Origin: Defluviitoga tunisiensis
GTDB lineage: Bacteria; Thermotogota; Thermotogae; Petrotogales; Petrotogaceae
DNA length: 64,000 nt
Reading direction: 5' to 3'
NCBI RefSeq assembly: GCF_000953715.1
Contig: NZ_LN824141.1
Coordinates: 1,114,676-1,178,675 of the forward strand
In this document: one piece after another, positions 1-9,715 of the stretch
Numbering within the stretch: the first letter of the stretch is position 1
Layout of the letters: each line of letters opens with the position of its first letter
The notes under the pieces: model-generated
What the model was told of the DNA's origin: nothing
Seen by the model: only the letters and a program-made list of their open reading frames with translations
Database searches by the model: none
Made by a program: the position numbers and the translations under genes

Positions 1-978
1 AATATAGAAGAAATTTCAAATACATTAATTAAAACATTAGCAGAGCCTTTGCAAATATTTGGAGAAAAAGCATTTATTAAAGCAAGAATTGGTATCAGTA
101 CTTATCCTCATAATTCAAATGATCCTGAGCAGTTGATAAATCAAGCTAGAACGGCGTTAAACGTTTCTTCAAAAAACGATATCAACTTTTATTCACCAGA
201 TTTATCTAATTTGATAAAATATGAAAATCTTATTGAAGAAGAGATATATCAGGCCCTACAGAACAATAAGCTTGTATTATTTTTTCAGCCACAGATAGAA
301 ACACGTAATTTTGAGTTAATAGGTGCAGAGGCTTTAGTTAGGTTACAAAAGAGCGACGGCACTATTTTATCTCCTATGGACTTTTTAGAGGTTGCAAAGA
401 AAAAAGGGTTGATGACTGAGATAGATAGATTTGTTTTAGAAAGTACTACTAAAATAGCTAAAGAACTGAATTCTTCAAAGAATAGATTAAAGGTATTTTT
501 TAATGTTTCTAAATCTTTTTTTGAAGATGAAGATTTTTTGAATTTTATTGAGATTGTTTTGGATAAGTATGGTATAGATCCTTCGTGTTTAGGGGTTGAA
601 CTGACTGAGGAGATTTTCATTGATGACTTTTATTCTGCACAGAAAAAGATTAATGCCTTAAAAAAAATGGGGCTGCAAATAGCTTTAGATGATTTTGGTA
701 CAGGTTTTTCTTCATTGTCATATCTTAACAAGTTAAGGATTGACAAAATAAAGATCGATAAATCTTTTGTTGATGACCTTTTAAAAAGTGAGTCTTCAAA
801 AAGGCTCGTCTCTAGTATAATTTCTATGTCTCATATTTTAGGGCTTGAAGTTATTGCAGAAGGGGTAGAAACAGAAGAACAGTTGTCCTTTCTTCAATCA
901 AAAGGATGTTATGAAATACAGGGTTATTATTTTAGTAAACCTCTTCCTTTACCTGAATTTGTAGAATCATTTTGTTAA
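1..978 (+). CDS. GGDEF-EAL cyclic-di-GMP protein, 3' part only
   Basis: The reading frame is already open at base 1, so the gene begins upstream of the window. The first ~55 codons are the end of a GGDEF domain (GISTYPHNSNDPEQLINQA). They are followed by a full-looking EAL phosphodiesterase domain: AEALVR, an ELTEE segment, DDFGTGFSSLSYL, KIDKSFV, and AEGVETEEQ leading to QGYYFSKPLP. The EAL, DDFGTG and EGVE acidic residues that bind metal and c-di-GMP are present, so hydrolysis of c-di-GMP is plausible. Whether the GGDEF half is active cannot be judged because its signature lies outside the window. It converges on the minus-strand chemoreceptor gene 13 bp downstream. Confidence 0.9.
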   Translation, partial: NIEEISNTLIKTLAEPLQIFGEKAFIKARIGISTYPHNSNDPEQLINQARTALNVSSKNDINFYSPDLSNLIKYENLIEEEIYQALQNNKLVLFFQPQIETRNFELIGAEALVRLQKSDGTILSPMDFLEVAKKKGLMTEIDRFVLESTTKIAKELNSSKNRLKVFFNVSKSFFEDEDFLNFIEIVLDKYGIDPSCLGVELTEEIFIDDFYSAQKKINALKKMGLQIALDDFGTGFSSLSYLNKLRIDKIKIDKSFVDDLLKSESSKRLVSSIISMSHILGLEVIAEGVETEEQLSFLQSKGCYEIQGYYFSKPLPLPEFVESFC

Positions 979-991
979 AGACTAATATTTA

Positions 992-3076
992 TTATTCTTT
1001 CTTTAATGCTAGTAGTGCACCAACATTAATTTTATTGATTTCATAGGTGTCTAACAGCTCAACGCCAGTTTCAGGGTTGCCCGCTTCATAACTATATATT
1101 TTTCTTATGGCGATATTTGTGAATAATTCTTGACGTTGGGCTACTATTGCATCAACAACACCTTTTTCAAGAAGTTCAATGTTTTTGGGGATATTATCAA
1201 AACCTATAAAAATTTTATCTGTTAAATTGCATTTCTTTTTGAGTATTTCAACCATTTCGCAAAAATGTGCATCAAGCCCCGCCATTAGATCAAAATGTGG
1301 ATATTTTCTTACTAGCTCTTCTAAATTTTTTATTCTGTCAGTTGTGTTTATCTTTCCATAGTCCATTGCAATTATTTTTAGATTTTTGTGTTTTTTTAGC
1401 TCGTCTTCTACACCTGTTAAACGTTCTACCATATTTGTTCGATTTCTGTCTGTCATACTGATTATTACGTCGCCTTTTTCTTTGTTTTTAAGGTGCTTGG
1501 CTATTACTTCACCCATTTTTATTCCAGCAGCATAATTATCTGTACCGATAAAGCTTAGTCTTTTGCTGTTTAGACAATCAGAGTCAATACATATTGTTTT
1601 AATGCCTTTTGCATCTAGATTGTTGATTATATTGACAAAACGTTCACTGTCTGCCGGGGTTAATATTAAATAATCTATACCCTTTTCTTCAAGTTCCCTT
1701 ATCTTTTCTATTTGTCTTTCGAACCTTTGAGCACCAGCTTCTGGACAGTTTACCAAAAATTCATAACCATACCTCTCGGCAGTTTTTTGTCCGTTTCTTA
1801 TCATTTCGGTAATAAATGGGTGATCCTCAGGTAGAAGATGTACAAAACCGATCTTTTTTACCTTCTTTTCTTGTACATCTATATTGTAATTAGCTATCCC
1901 AGTACTTACTTCTTGAACTGTTTTCATTAATTTTTGGGCAAGGTCAAATAGCATGAGGTTGGATTCTTTTTGCATTTCGCTAATTGACTGAGCTTCCTCT
2001 GTAGATGCTGCAAATTCTTGTGAGAGAGAAGCAATATTTGTAATGGAGTTAATCACAGAGTCTTTAATATCCGCCAATTCTGAAACACTATCTTTTAGTG
2101 CTGAAAGTTTGGTTATAGAATCAGCGATGCTAAAGTATATATCCTTAAAAGTATCGTATACTTCAGAGTTTGCTTCAAGTTGAGAATTAGCCCTTTCGTC
2201 TAGATGATTAATTAATTCAATAGTAGAATCAACTTTTTCATTAATTAATTTTAGTGTTTCCCCTATTTCTTGGACAAGGTTATTACTTTGCTCAGCTAAA
2301 TCTCTAATTTCTTGCGCTACAACTGAAAAACCTCTTCCAGCCTCTCCTGCTCTTGCCGCTTCTATTGCTGCATTAAGTGAAACTAAATTAATTCTTTCTG
2401 CTAGTGAATCTATGGAAGATATAATTTTATACGCATTATCTACACTGTTTTTTAACGCCTGCTCTGTTTGAATAGCCTTAGAAAAGGCGGTTTGCATTTC
2501 CTCACTTTCTTTCATGGATACTGATATATTTGATATTCCTTTATTGCTTTTTTCTTTAAGCTTGTTGATTTCATCTTCTATTTCATTGATGTTGTTGAAC
2601 ATCCTATCAAAACTATTTGATAATTCAATCAAATCTTTTGTAACATTTTCAGCATCCATAGCTTGTTTCTGAGCACCTTCAACTATAAAATTATTAATAT
2701 CAATAAGGTTTTGAGAAAGCAGGGATGATTCATTAGCGGTTTGTTTTACTACCTTGGAAAGATTTGTCATCTCTTCTATAGAAGTTCGAAAGTCTCTTAT
2801 AACTTTAGTAAATTCATCGAAAAGATAATAGAGTTTCTCATTTTCTTTTTCTAGTTTTTTTACTATATTGTCTACCAAAAGGTCCTTGTTTTTTATCTTA
2901 GTGTATACAATATCGACATCTTTTTCTTTTCCTTTATCTAAGAAAAAGATTGAAAATATGTTTCCTAATATTCCTACTATAAACAGAATGCTTCCAAGCA
3001 ACGTCATATGACGTATTGTGACAAATGCGATGATTAATAAGACAGTTGAAATAAATATAGTTACCTTTTTGTACAT
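992..3076 (-). CDS. Chemoreceptor with C-terminal sugar-binding-protein domain
   Basis: A 694-residue fusion. Residues 5-22 and 27-45 are two hydrophobic helices separated by only about four residues, so almost no extracytoplasmic part exists. Residues ~75-400 form an MCP signalling coiled coil with the conserved hairpin tip around 228-255 ([20 protein letters not shown]), the region that contacts CheA/CheW in this family. Residues ~406-690 resemble periplasmic sugar-binding proteins of the ribose/LacI type (Peripla_BP_4): [42 protein letters not shown]. There is no HAMP domain. With two membrane helices both ends should be cytoplasmic, so the binding-protein domain would sense an intracellular ligand. 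The start is ATG behind an AGGGGGATGGGA tract. Domain identities are firm; ligand and topology are inferred. Confidence 0.85.
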   Translation of the reverse strand: MYKKVTIFISTVLLIIAFVTIRHMTLLGSILFIVGILGNIFSIFFLDKGKEKDVDIVYTKIKNKDLLVDNIVKKLEKENEKLYYLFDEFTKVIRDFRTSIEEMTNLSKVVKQTANESSLLSQNLIDINNFIVEGAQKQAMDAENVTKDLIELSNSFDRMFNNINEIEDEINKLKEKSNKGISNISVSMKESEEMQTAFSKAIQTEQALKNSVDNAYKIISSIDSLAERINLVSLNAAIEAARAGEAGRGFSVVAQEIRDLAEQSNNLVQEIGETLKLINEKVDSTIELINHLDERANSQLEANSEVYDTFKDIYFSIADSITKLSALKDSVSELADIKDSVINSITNIASLSQEFAASTEEAQSISEMQKESNLMLFDLAQKLMKTVQEVSTGIANYNIDVQEKKVKKIGFVHLLPEDHPFITEMIRNGQKTAERYGYEFLVNCPEAGAQRFERQIEKIRELEEKGIDYLILTPADSERFVNIINNLDAKGIKTICIDSDCLNSKRLSFIGTDNYAAGIKMGEVIAKHLKNKEKGDVIISMTDRNRTNMVERLTGVEDELKKHKNLKIIAMDYGKINTTDRIKNLEELVRKYPHFDLMAGLDAHFCEMVEILKKKCNLTDKIFIGFDNIPKNIELLEKGVVDAIVAQRQELFTNIAIRKIYSYEAGNPETGVELLDTYEINKINVGALLALKKE

Positions 3077-3265
3077 TTCCCATCCCCCTATCCTATTAAA
3101 TATAAAATTGAGTTACAATTAGAAATTAAATATGTTAACAGTAGAATTATATCAAAAAAAAGCGGATTTTTGTCAATTTATATAATAAATCAAAATAGAC
3201 AAAAAGAATTTATTCACTTTTGTTATAATAAAATAAGGATAAACTATATAGAAAGGAGTGGGAAT

Positions 3266-5170
3266 ATGTCAACAAAGAAATTTCTTAGCATGTTTTTGGT
3301 ATTATTATGTGTCTTTTCAATATTTTTTGCAGAATCTATAGAACTCCAGATTTTGGCTACGTCTGATCTACATGGGCGTTTTTTACCTTATGATTATGCT
3401 TTAAACCAACCAGATTATAGTGGAAGTCTAGCTCAAGTTGCAACCATAATTAGAGAGCTAAAGAGTGAAAACCCAAGTAATACAATTCTTATTGACAACG
3501 GTGATACTATCCAAGAAAATCTTTCTCACATTTTTTTAGACGATGCGATTCATCCAATGATCTTTGCATTGAATGAGATGAATTACGATGTTTTTGTTTT
3601 GGGTAACCATGAGTTTAACTATGGGATCCCCACTCTTAAAAAGGTTATGCGACAATTTGTTCCCAAAGATGAGGATCCTAACAGTGTGTTATGTGGTAAT
3701 GTATATAATCCAGACGGTACAAGATTAGCTGCTCCGTATAAGATTGTTACAACAGAAGATGGAATAAAAGTTGGAATAATAGGGATGGTAACTCCTAATA
3801 TTACAAGATGGGATGCTGCAAACTTGAAGGATTATATAGTAGTTGATCCTGTTGATGAGGTAAGAATAGCTGTTGCTCAGTTAAAAGGTAAAGTTGATGT
3901 AATTGTAGGTGCATTTCATATGGGCCTTGAACAAGAATATGACACCTATGGTTCCGGTGTTTTGGATATTTTAAAGATTACTCCTGATTTAGATGTAGTA
4001 ATACTGGGCCATGCTCATCAGAAAATAGCTGAGATGTACTATTACAACGGAAAAATATACAGGGCTATTAATGGCAAGATTTTTGATGAGCGGGAAAACG
4101 ATATAACTCAAGAGGTTAAATTGAACGGTACATTACTTGTTGAACCAGCAAGTCGTGGTGGAGTTGTATCACAAGTTGTGTTAGAACTCGAAAAGAAGGA
4201 CGATAAATTTGAAATCGTAGACAAGAGATCAGCAAATCATGATGTAAAAACTTCTAGTGGATATGTACAGCCTGATAAAGAGTTAACAAGAAAATTAAAG
4301 CCTTTTCACTATAAGGCGTTAGATTACGCAAACGAAGAAATTGGATTTTTAGTGGGTGGACCATTAGTTCCTGAAGATGAAATAAAAGGGATACCACAGG
4401 TGTGGATCCAACCAACCGCGCTTTTAGATCTTATAAACTCGGTTCAAATGTATTTTGGCGAACAAGTCATAGATAGAAAAATAGATGTTTCTGCAGCAGC
4501 CGCATTTAGAGAAGATGCGAATATCAAAGAAGGTCCAATAAAAAGATCAGATATTTCTTTAATATATAAATATGACAATACTTTGTATGTACTTGAGGTT
4601 ACTGGAAGTCAATTGAAAAAATATATGGAATGGTCAGTTTCTTTCTACAACCAATATCAACCAAATGACTTAACGATCTCTTTTAATAGTAGGATTCCTG
4701 GATACAATTATGACATTTTCAAAGGTGTTTATTATGAAATAGATATATCCAAACCTGTAGGAGAGAGAATCGTTAATCTTAGAAGATCTGATGGAACATC
4801 TATCAAAGACCAAGATGTTCTTACTTTGACTGTAAACAATTATCGAGCTAACACTCAATTATTAACTTACGGCCCTGTATTTAAGGAAGGAGAGCCACTT
4901 CCAAAACTACTGGGAAGAACAGAAGATCATCCAAATTTCTCCGCTATAAGTGGAGGAGATTTAAGAAAATTGATAGAAAAGTATATAATCGAGGTTAAAA
5001 ATGGTGTTCTCAAACCTGAATATGAAGAAAATTGGAAAATAATCGGTAATGATTGGGATGAAGAATTACATAATCTAGTTAAAGAATTAGCCAATGAAGG
5101 AATTATTGAGGTTAATAAATATAAACCTGTTAGAGTAGAAGACATTCAAAGTTTCATAAAAGCTTACTAA
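3266..5170 (+). CDS. Secreted 5'-nucleotidase / 2',3'-cyclic phosphodiesterase family
   Basis: I start at ATG 3266 (634 residues) rather than further upstream, because GAAAGGAGTG sits 5 bp before it and the protein then opens with a signal peptide (KKFLSMFLVLLCVFSIFFA). The N-terminal metallophosphatase domain shows the family's metal motifs in order: TSDLHGRF, DNGDTIQ, GNHEFNYG, and GAFHMG with GHAHQKI. The C-terminal half matches the 5'-nucleotidase substrate domain (NNYRANTQLLTYG). UshA/CpdB-type enzymes dephosphorylate nucleotides or 2',3'-cyclic nucleotides outside the cytoplasm so nucleosides and phosphate can be taken up. The exact substrate is not decidable from sequence. The gene is single and diverges from the chemoreceptor gene. 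Confidence 0.9.
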   Translation: MSTKKFLSMFLVLLCVFSIFFAESIELQILATSDLHGRFLPYDYALNQPDYSGSLAQVATIIRELKSENPSNTILIDNGDTIQENLSHIFLDDAIHPMIFALNEMNYDVFVLGNHEFNYGIPTLKKVMRQFVPKDEDPNSVLCGNVYNPDGTRLAAPYKIVTTEDGIKVGIIGMVTPNITRWDAANLKDYIVVDPVDEVRIAVAQLKGKVDVIVGAFHMGLEQEYDTYGSGVLDILKITPDLDVVILGHAHQKIAEMYYYNGKIYRAINGKIFDERENDITQEVKLNGTLLVEPASRGGVVSQVVLELEKKDDKFEIVDKRSANHDVKTSSGYVQPDKELTRKLKPFHYKALDYANEEIGFLVGGPLVPEDEIKGIPQVWIQPTALLDLINSVQMYFGEQVIDRKIDVSAAAAFREDANIKEGPIKRSDISLIYKYDNTLYVLEVTGSQLKKYMEWSVSFYNQYQPNDLTISFNSRIPGYNYDIFKGVYYEIDISKPVGERIVNLRRSDGTSIKDQDVLTLTVNNYRANTQLLTYGPVFKEGEPLPKLLGRTEDHPNFSAISGGDLRKLIEKYIIEVKNGVLKPEYEENWKIIGNDWDEELHNLVKELANEGIIEVNKYKPVRVEDIQSFIKAY

Positions 5171-5180
5171 TGAACTAAAA

Positions 5181-5214
5181 AATCAGAGGGTGCTTTATTA
5201 AGCATCCTCTGATT
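5181..5214. terminator. Bidirectional intrinsic terminator
   Basis: A stem of ~14 bp (AATCAGAGGGTGCTT pairing with AAGCATCCTCTGATT, one G-T pair) with a short loop lies between two convergent genes, the 5'-nucleotidase and rhaB. An A-run lies before it and a T-rich tract after it, so it can serve both strands. Confidence 0.85.
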
Positions 5215-5222
5215 GAATTTCA

Positions 5223-6674
5223 TTACATTTTTAATTTTCTAAACGCTTCTTTCCATAATTTGGGATTTTCTGGCTCGTATGTTTGAAATTGAAATGATCT
5301 TTTAATTAAGTCTCTTATTTCTTCAAAGTTCTTCAATGTTCCCAATGCATACAACTGAGACACTAAATTTCCCACCGCTGTTCCTTCGACAGGTCCTGTA
5401 ATTACTTCTAGGCCAGTTGCATCAGATATAAATTGACATAGTAATTTATTCCTTGTTCCTCCACCAACTGCATGTACCCTTTTAAAATTAATTTTTAATA
5501 TTTTTTCCAGTTTTTCTTTAGTTTCATTTACTCTAAATGCAATCCCTTCTAAAGCTGTCCTGATAACCTCTGAAGTGTCTTTTAGTTCTAGTTTACTATC
5601 TTTAATCGATTGTTCTTTTATTGCTTTGATCATATCATCAGGATTTTGTAAGGATGCGTCATCAACATTAATGTATGAAGTGAATGGTTTCGCTTCTTTT
5701 GCCATTTTTGTGATCTTATCATAAGTTTCATTGTTATCGGGAAGATTCAGACTTTGTATTATGCCCTGAATTAACCACATTCCAGTTATGTTTGCCAATA
5801 TTCTATAAGAGCCGTCTAAGCACCCTTCAGCTGCTAGATTATTTTCCATAAGTTCTTTGCTAATAGGAACTTCATCTACTATTGCACCTGTCAGACACCA
5901 TGTTCCTAAACTTATAAACAGGGTGTCTTTCGGATCAGATGAAATTGCAGCGAATGCCGATCCTGTATCGTGACTTGCCGGTAAGACGACTTCTATTTCT
6001 GAATTTTTGTTTATAATCCCTTTTTTTATCTTTCCAATCTTTGTTCCTGCAGGAAGTATTTTTGGTAGTATATCTGGTATTTCAAATCTTTTTATTATCT
6101 CTTCATCCCAACTTCTCTTTCTATGGTTATATATCTGGGTTGTGGTGGCCATAGTAAAGTCTATAGCTTTCTCTTCTGTTAAAAAATAATTGAACAAAGA
6201 AGGGATGGTCAGTAAATCTTTAGAAATCTCTAAGAAATCTGGCGCATATTTTTTGTAAGCTAATATCTGATAAAGTGTATTGAAGGGTTGGAATTGGGTT
6301 GGAGAATGTTCATATATCCATTGTTTACCTACTTTTTCAATAGCTTCTTGCATAATGTTGGTTTTAAACATATTTCTGTAGTGAATAGGATTGTTTATCA
6401 AAAATCTATTTTTGTTCAGTAACCCAAAATCGACACCCCAACTATCTATTCCTAAAGAAAGAACTTCAAGTCCTCTTTCTTGAGCAATATTTACACTGTT
6501 AAGAATGTTGTTGTAAAGGTACAGAATGTCCCAAAAAGAGACACCATTTATTTCGACCACATTGTTAGGAAAACGATTAACCTCTTGCAAAACAAGTTTG
6601 TCGTTTTGTAGAGTTCCTGCAAAAACCTTGCCTCCTGAGGCACCTAGATCAACAGCTAAATTAAAATATTTCAA
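5223..6674 (-). CDS. rhaB: Rhamnulokinase (FGGY family)
   Basis: A 483-residue FGGY kinase. Several stretches follow rhamnulokinase rather than xylulokinase or glycerol kinase: NLAVDLGASGGKVF at the N-terminus (phosphate-1 loop), SLGIDSWGVDFGLL, the QFQPFNTLYQ segment, FTMATTTQIYNHRKRSWDEE, ASHDTGSAFAA, FISLGTWCLTG, NITGMWLIQ and the adenosine loop AVGGGTRNKLLCQFISDATG. It would phosphorylate L-rhamnulose to L-rhamnulose-1-phosphate. The start is TTG behind AAGGGGTG. An aldolase gene for the next step lies directly upstream, separated by 182 bp of AT-rich DNA. No clear RhaA-type isomerase is present; the fucose-isomerase-like protein at 10765-12180 may replace it. Confidence 0.85.
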   Translation of the reverse strand: MKYFNLAVDLGASGGKVFAGTLQNDKLVLQEVNRFPNNVVEINGVSFWDILYLYNNILNSVNIAQERGLEVLSLGIDSWGVDFGLLNKNRFLINNPIHYRNMFKTNIMQEAIEKVGKQWIYEHSPTQFQPFNTLYQILAYKKYAPDFLEISKDLLTIPSLFNYFLTEEKAIDFTMATTTQIYNHRKRSWDEEIIKRFEIPDILPKILPAGTKIGKIKKGIINKNSEIEVVLPASHDTGSAFAAISSDPKDTLFISLGTWCLTGAIVDEVPISKELMENNLAAEGCLDGSYRILANITGMWLIQGIIQSLNLPDNNETYDKITKMAKEAKPFTSYINVDDASLQNPDDMIKAIKEQSIKDSKLELKDTSEVIRTALEGIAFRVNETKEKLEKILKINFKRVHAVGGGTRNKLLCQFISDATGLEVITGPVEGTAVGNLVSQLYALGTLKNFEEIRDLIKRSFQFQTYEPENPKLWKEAFRKLKM

Positions 6675-6856
6675 CTAATTTACACCCCTTATAATTTGAT
6701 AATGAAAGAGTTAAACTCAAAGACTTTAATTTCTTTCTTTTATAATTATCAATATTATCAATTTGTGATTGCCTTAATTATTCATAGTATACAAATAATG
6801 ATGTATTGTATGTTATTTGAAGATTATTTATTCTTTTATTTTTGACAAGTCCATGA

Positions 6857-7495
6857 TCAATCTCCTCTTTTATTAAAAAATTCTATAAATGCTTTTATTT
6901 TTTCTGTAGGAATTTCATTTATTCCACTATATAGTTTTGAAATGACGGATACTTCTGCAAGAAATTCTAATGTTTCTAATTTCATGTAAGCTTCTTCTAT
7001 ATCTTTTCCTGCAACTGTAACACCATGATTTTGAAGTACAAAAACTCTAGATCCTTCTTCTAAACCTTTTGCAAAAGCATCTGCAAATTCTTGAGTACCT
7101 GGCATTTGATATTCTATGTAAGTTATTGGGTCTAAAACTAATGCGGATTCCGGTAGGGCATAAACTGGGAGTTTTTGGAAAGTTACTGCAAAAGAGGTTG
7201 CATATCTGGGATGTGCATGAATGATCGCATTTACATCTGAAGCTTTCTCATAAATTTTTATGTGCATTCTTCTTTCCGAAGAAGGTTCTTTTTCACCTTC
7301 AATTTTGTTACCGTTTTTATCAACAGTAATTATGTCGTTTTCAGTTAGAAAATGTTTGATAGTTGAAGTAGGAGTAATATATATCTTATCTTTGTTTCTT
7401 ATACTCATATTTCCCCCTGTTCCATCTGTTAACTTTCTATCCCAGACTAACTTTGCAAAAAGCGCTACTTGTTTTTTTAATTGACTCTCTGACAT
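6857..7495 (-). CDS. Class II sugar-phosphate aldolase (fuculose/rhamnulose-1-P type)
   Basis: A 212-residue protein of the FucA/AraD class II aldolase family, the normal length for FucA-like enzymes and shorter than RhaD (~274). Visible family features are TGGNMSIR near the N-terminus, the catalytic acid region EPSSERRMHIKIY, zinc ligands in IHAHPRYA, and QNHGVTVAG. It should split a ketose-1-phosphate into dihydroxyacetone phosphate and lactaldehyde. The neighbouring rhamnulokinase suggests L-rhamnulose-1-phosphate as substrate; L-fuculose-1-phosphate is the alternative. The start ATG follows AGGAGGAATATTA. It is the first gene of a two-gene minus-strand unit with rhaB. Confidence 0.8.
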   Translation of the reverse strand: MSESQLKKQVALFAKLVWDRKLTDGTGGNMSIRNKDKIYITPTSTIKHFLTENDIITVDKNGNKIEGEKEPSSERRMHIKIYEKASDVNAIIHAHPRYATSFAVTFQKLPVYALPESALVLDPITYIEYQMPGTQEFADAFAKGLEEGSRVFVLQNHGVTVAGKDIEEAYMKLETLEFLAEVSVISKLYSGINEIPTEKIKAFIEFFNKRGD

Positions 7496-8116
7496 TAATA
7501 TTCCTCCTAAGTGTTATTTTAGACTGCCTTTAGAATTTAAAAAACCTAACTTTTTTCGGAATTTGTCCCATGGGAAAGGAAAGGGCTTCGCCCTAGGTAC
7601 CTTTATAAGTTCAAAACAATATATTTTGCAAATCTTTATTTTTAAAGGATCTATTGATTTTATATTATTACTGACTTAGCAACTTTTTTCTTCATTAAAA
7701 CTTTGCAGCGGTTATTTTTAATAGTTTGATAGATGTTTATATCATGAAGTTATTATAATGTTTTGTAAAATATGATCAGTATATGATAATATTCTGATAT
7801 TACTTCATCACAGTATAACAAAGTAAATCAAAAAATCAAAATAAAGATTATCAGAGCTTTTTTAAGTTATTTTCGGATAATTGACTATAATTGAACGTAA
7901 TTTGTTTTTTTGCATATTTTTTAAGTTTTTTAATTTAATTTATTTATAAAGAATATTATGAAAAAATATAAATCATAAAAACTTTATTATCAGATATTTT
8001 GTTAATTTAGAAGGCAAACTAAATGAACCAAAAGTTAAAAATTTTCTAAGTGTTTATAAAATTAAAATAATTAACTTGATGAGAAGATTTATAAATTAAT
8101 AATTTTTGTAAATCAA
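7496..8116. other. AT-rich intergenic stretch, no gene found
   Basis: About 620 bp without a convincing coding frame separates the rhaB unit from the next minus-strand operon. It must hold the promoter of the aldolase-rhaB unit, but no unambiguous consensus promoter was found. Near 7565-7612 it contains one degraded copy of the dispersed AGGGC-TTC-GCCCT element described below. Confidence 0.6.
7565..7612. repeat. Dispersed AGGGC(T/C)(C/T)(C)GCCCT element, single degraded copy
   Basis: The core AGGGCTTCGCCCT (7581-7593) is a small inverted repeat, followed by a TATAAGTTCAAAACA-type tail. The same core plus AAATTCAAAA tail occurs in tandem at 26115-26535 and twice at 51188-51345, and the tail half alone at 27956-28003. 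Confidence 0.6.
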
Positions 8117-8141
8117 AAAGGGGCTGAATTCAGCCCCTTTG
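8117..8141 (-). terminator. Intrinsic terminator of the FGGY-kinase operon
   Basis: A perfect palindrome (AAAGGGGCTGAA / TTCAGCCCCTTT) sits ~35 bp beyond the stop of the minus-strand gene at 8177. On the minus strand it is followed by TTTTTGATTT. Confidence 0.85.
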
Positions 8142-8176
8142 ATTTTGATTATTAGTATCTGATTTTTATCTATATT

Positions 8177-9697
8177 TCATAATTGCTCCATGATTTCCTT
8201 TGTATTTTTATATAACTGTTTATACAGATTGAAATATTTATCGTAAATTTGTTTATTTGAATTGTTGGGTAAAGTATCTTCTTTAAATAGAGTCCATTTT
8301 TTAATGTCTTCTGGTTGTTTGAATATACCAGTTCCTAACCCAGCCAGAAATGCATCTCCTAAAGGTGCTTCAACATCTTGTTTTGTTCTTTTCATAACAT
8401 ACCCTGTAACGTCAGAAAAAATTTGAGTCCAAATGTCGCTCTTTGCTGTACCACCAACTAAATAACATTCTGGATCGAGTACTATTCCTGCATTTTGTGC
8501 TTCTTCGATATTATGTCTTAATGAATATGCAACGGCTTCCATGAAGGCTTTGTATAAATGATTTCTATTGTGATATAAACTTAATCCAATAATAGTTCCT
8601 TTTGCTTTGGAATCCCATATAGGTGATCTTTCTCCCATAAAATAAGGTAAAACAATTATTCCATCACTTCCAGCAGGAATGTCTTTTGAACCTAATTCTA
8701 GAAGTGTATAAGCAGAAACGCCTCTTTTATTTTCATATTCCTTTTCGTATTCGCCAAACTCTTCCCTAAACCATCTAATTATAGCTCCTGAAGTTGCTCC
8801 TCCGCCAAAGGTGTATATCTTTGTTAAATCGTCAACAACATAAGGATAACTAACTAATTCGGGTGTGAGATATTTCCCATCGTGAATATTTCCCCAGCAT
8901 GTAGAAGTTCCAACCATTGCAACATGTTCGCCTTCATAAACAGCGCCGGCACTTAATTGGGCAACTGGAGCATCAATTCCCCCAGCTATTATAGGTGTTC
9001 CCTCTAAAAGCCCTGTTTCTTGGGCATATTTTCCAGACATTGTTCCTACAATATCAGAAGATTTTACTATTTTTTCAGGAAGTTTATCTAGGTCTATACC
9101 CAAAATTTCACACATCTCTTGGGACCAGTACTTTTTATGAATATCAAAAACACCTCCGATATTACCGGCAGAGGAGTAATCAATGATATTCTCACCTGTA
9201 AGTTTATATATGACAAAATCTTTTGGAGTCATAAATTTATATGTTTTATTCCACACTTCTGGTTCGTTATTCTTTATCCACATCATTTTAGTAAAACCGA
9301 AATAACTGTCTACATAGTTTCCGGTTATACGAAATATTTTATCTTTAGGAATATTTTGCTTTACAAACTTAGTTTCTTTAGTGGCTCGTCTATCCATCCA
9401 AATTAAACATGGTCTCAACGGGTTGAAATCTTTATCAACAGGTATGCCAGATCCACCATATAGCCCGCTTATCGCGACTCCTGTTATATTTTTGGGTTGA
9501 ATCTGAGATTTTTCTATGACCCTTTTAAGTGTATCTATTACAGCATTAAACCATACATCAGGCCATTGTTCTGCCCAATTAGGTTGTGGAGTCAATACTG
9601 CATACTCTTTGGATGATTCTGAAATAACTTTTCCTTCTTCATCAGTAATCACTGATTTAGTGCTTTGAGTTCCTATATCTATCCCAATTAAGTACAT
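8177..9697 (-). CDS. FGGY carbohydrate kinase, xylulokinase-like
   Basis: A 506-residue FGGY kinase distinct from the RhaB above. The N-terminus is YLIGIDIGTQSTKSVI; other family marks are CLIWMDRRA, a GGIDAPVAQLSAGAV segment holding the catalytic Asp, MVGTSTCWG, PYFMGERSPIWD and the C-terminal LVGGTAKSDIWTQIFSDVTG. The length and the GERSPIWD segment are XylB-like. The sugar is uncertain: xylulose, fuculose, ribulose and rhamnulose kinases share these motifs. It ends an apparent minus-strand operon with the BNR protein (18 bp upstream), the fucose-isomerase-like gene and the importer, so it probably acts on the ketose made by that isomerase. The start ATG follows GGAGAGGTAAAT. Confidence 0.8.
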   Translation of the reverse strand: MYLIGIDIGTQSTKSVITDEEGKVISESSKEYAVLTPQPNWAEQWPDVWFNAVIDTLKRVIEKSQIQPKNITGVAISGLYGGSGIPVDKDFNPLRPCLIWMDRRATKETKFVKQNIPKDKIFRITGNYVDSYFGFTKMMWIKNNEPEVWNKTYKFMTPKDFVIYKLTGENIIDYSSAGNIGGVFDIHKKYWSQEMCEILGIDLDKLPEKIVKSSDIVGTMSGKYAQETGLLEGTPIIAGGIDAPVAQLSAGAVYEGEHVAMVGTSTCWGNIHDGKYLTPELVSYPYVVDDLTKIYTFGGGATSGAIIRWFREEFGEYEKEYENKRGVSAYTLLELGSKDIPAGSDGIIVLPYFMGERSPIWDSKAKGTIIGLSLYHNRNHLYKAFMEAVAYSLRHNIEEAQNAGIVLDPECYLVGGTAKSDIWTQIFSDVTGYVMKRTKQDVEAPLGDAFLAGLGTGIFKQPEDIKKWTLFKEDTLPNNSNKQIYDKYFNLYKQLYKNTKEIMEQL

Positions 9698-9715
9698 ATT
9701 TACCTCTCCTATGTA

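Noticed and set aside
285-620. Long minus-strand frame inside the EAL gene, and similar antisense frames elsewhere (for example 16515-16814, 50559-50900, 52768-53100)
   Set aside because: Shadows of well-supported genes on the other strand, with low-complexity Ser/Leu-rich peptides and no ribosome sites.
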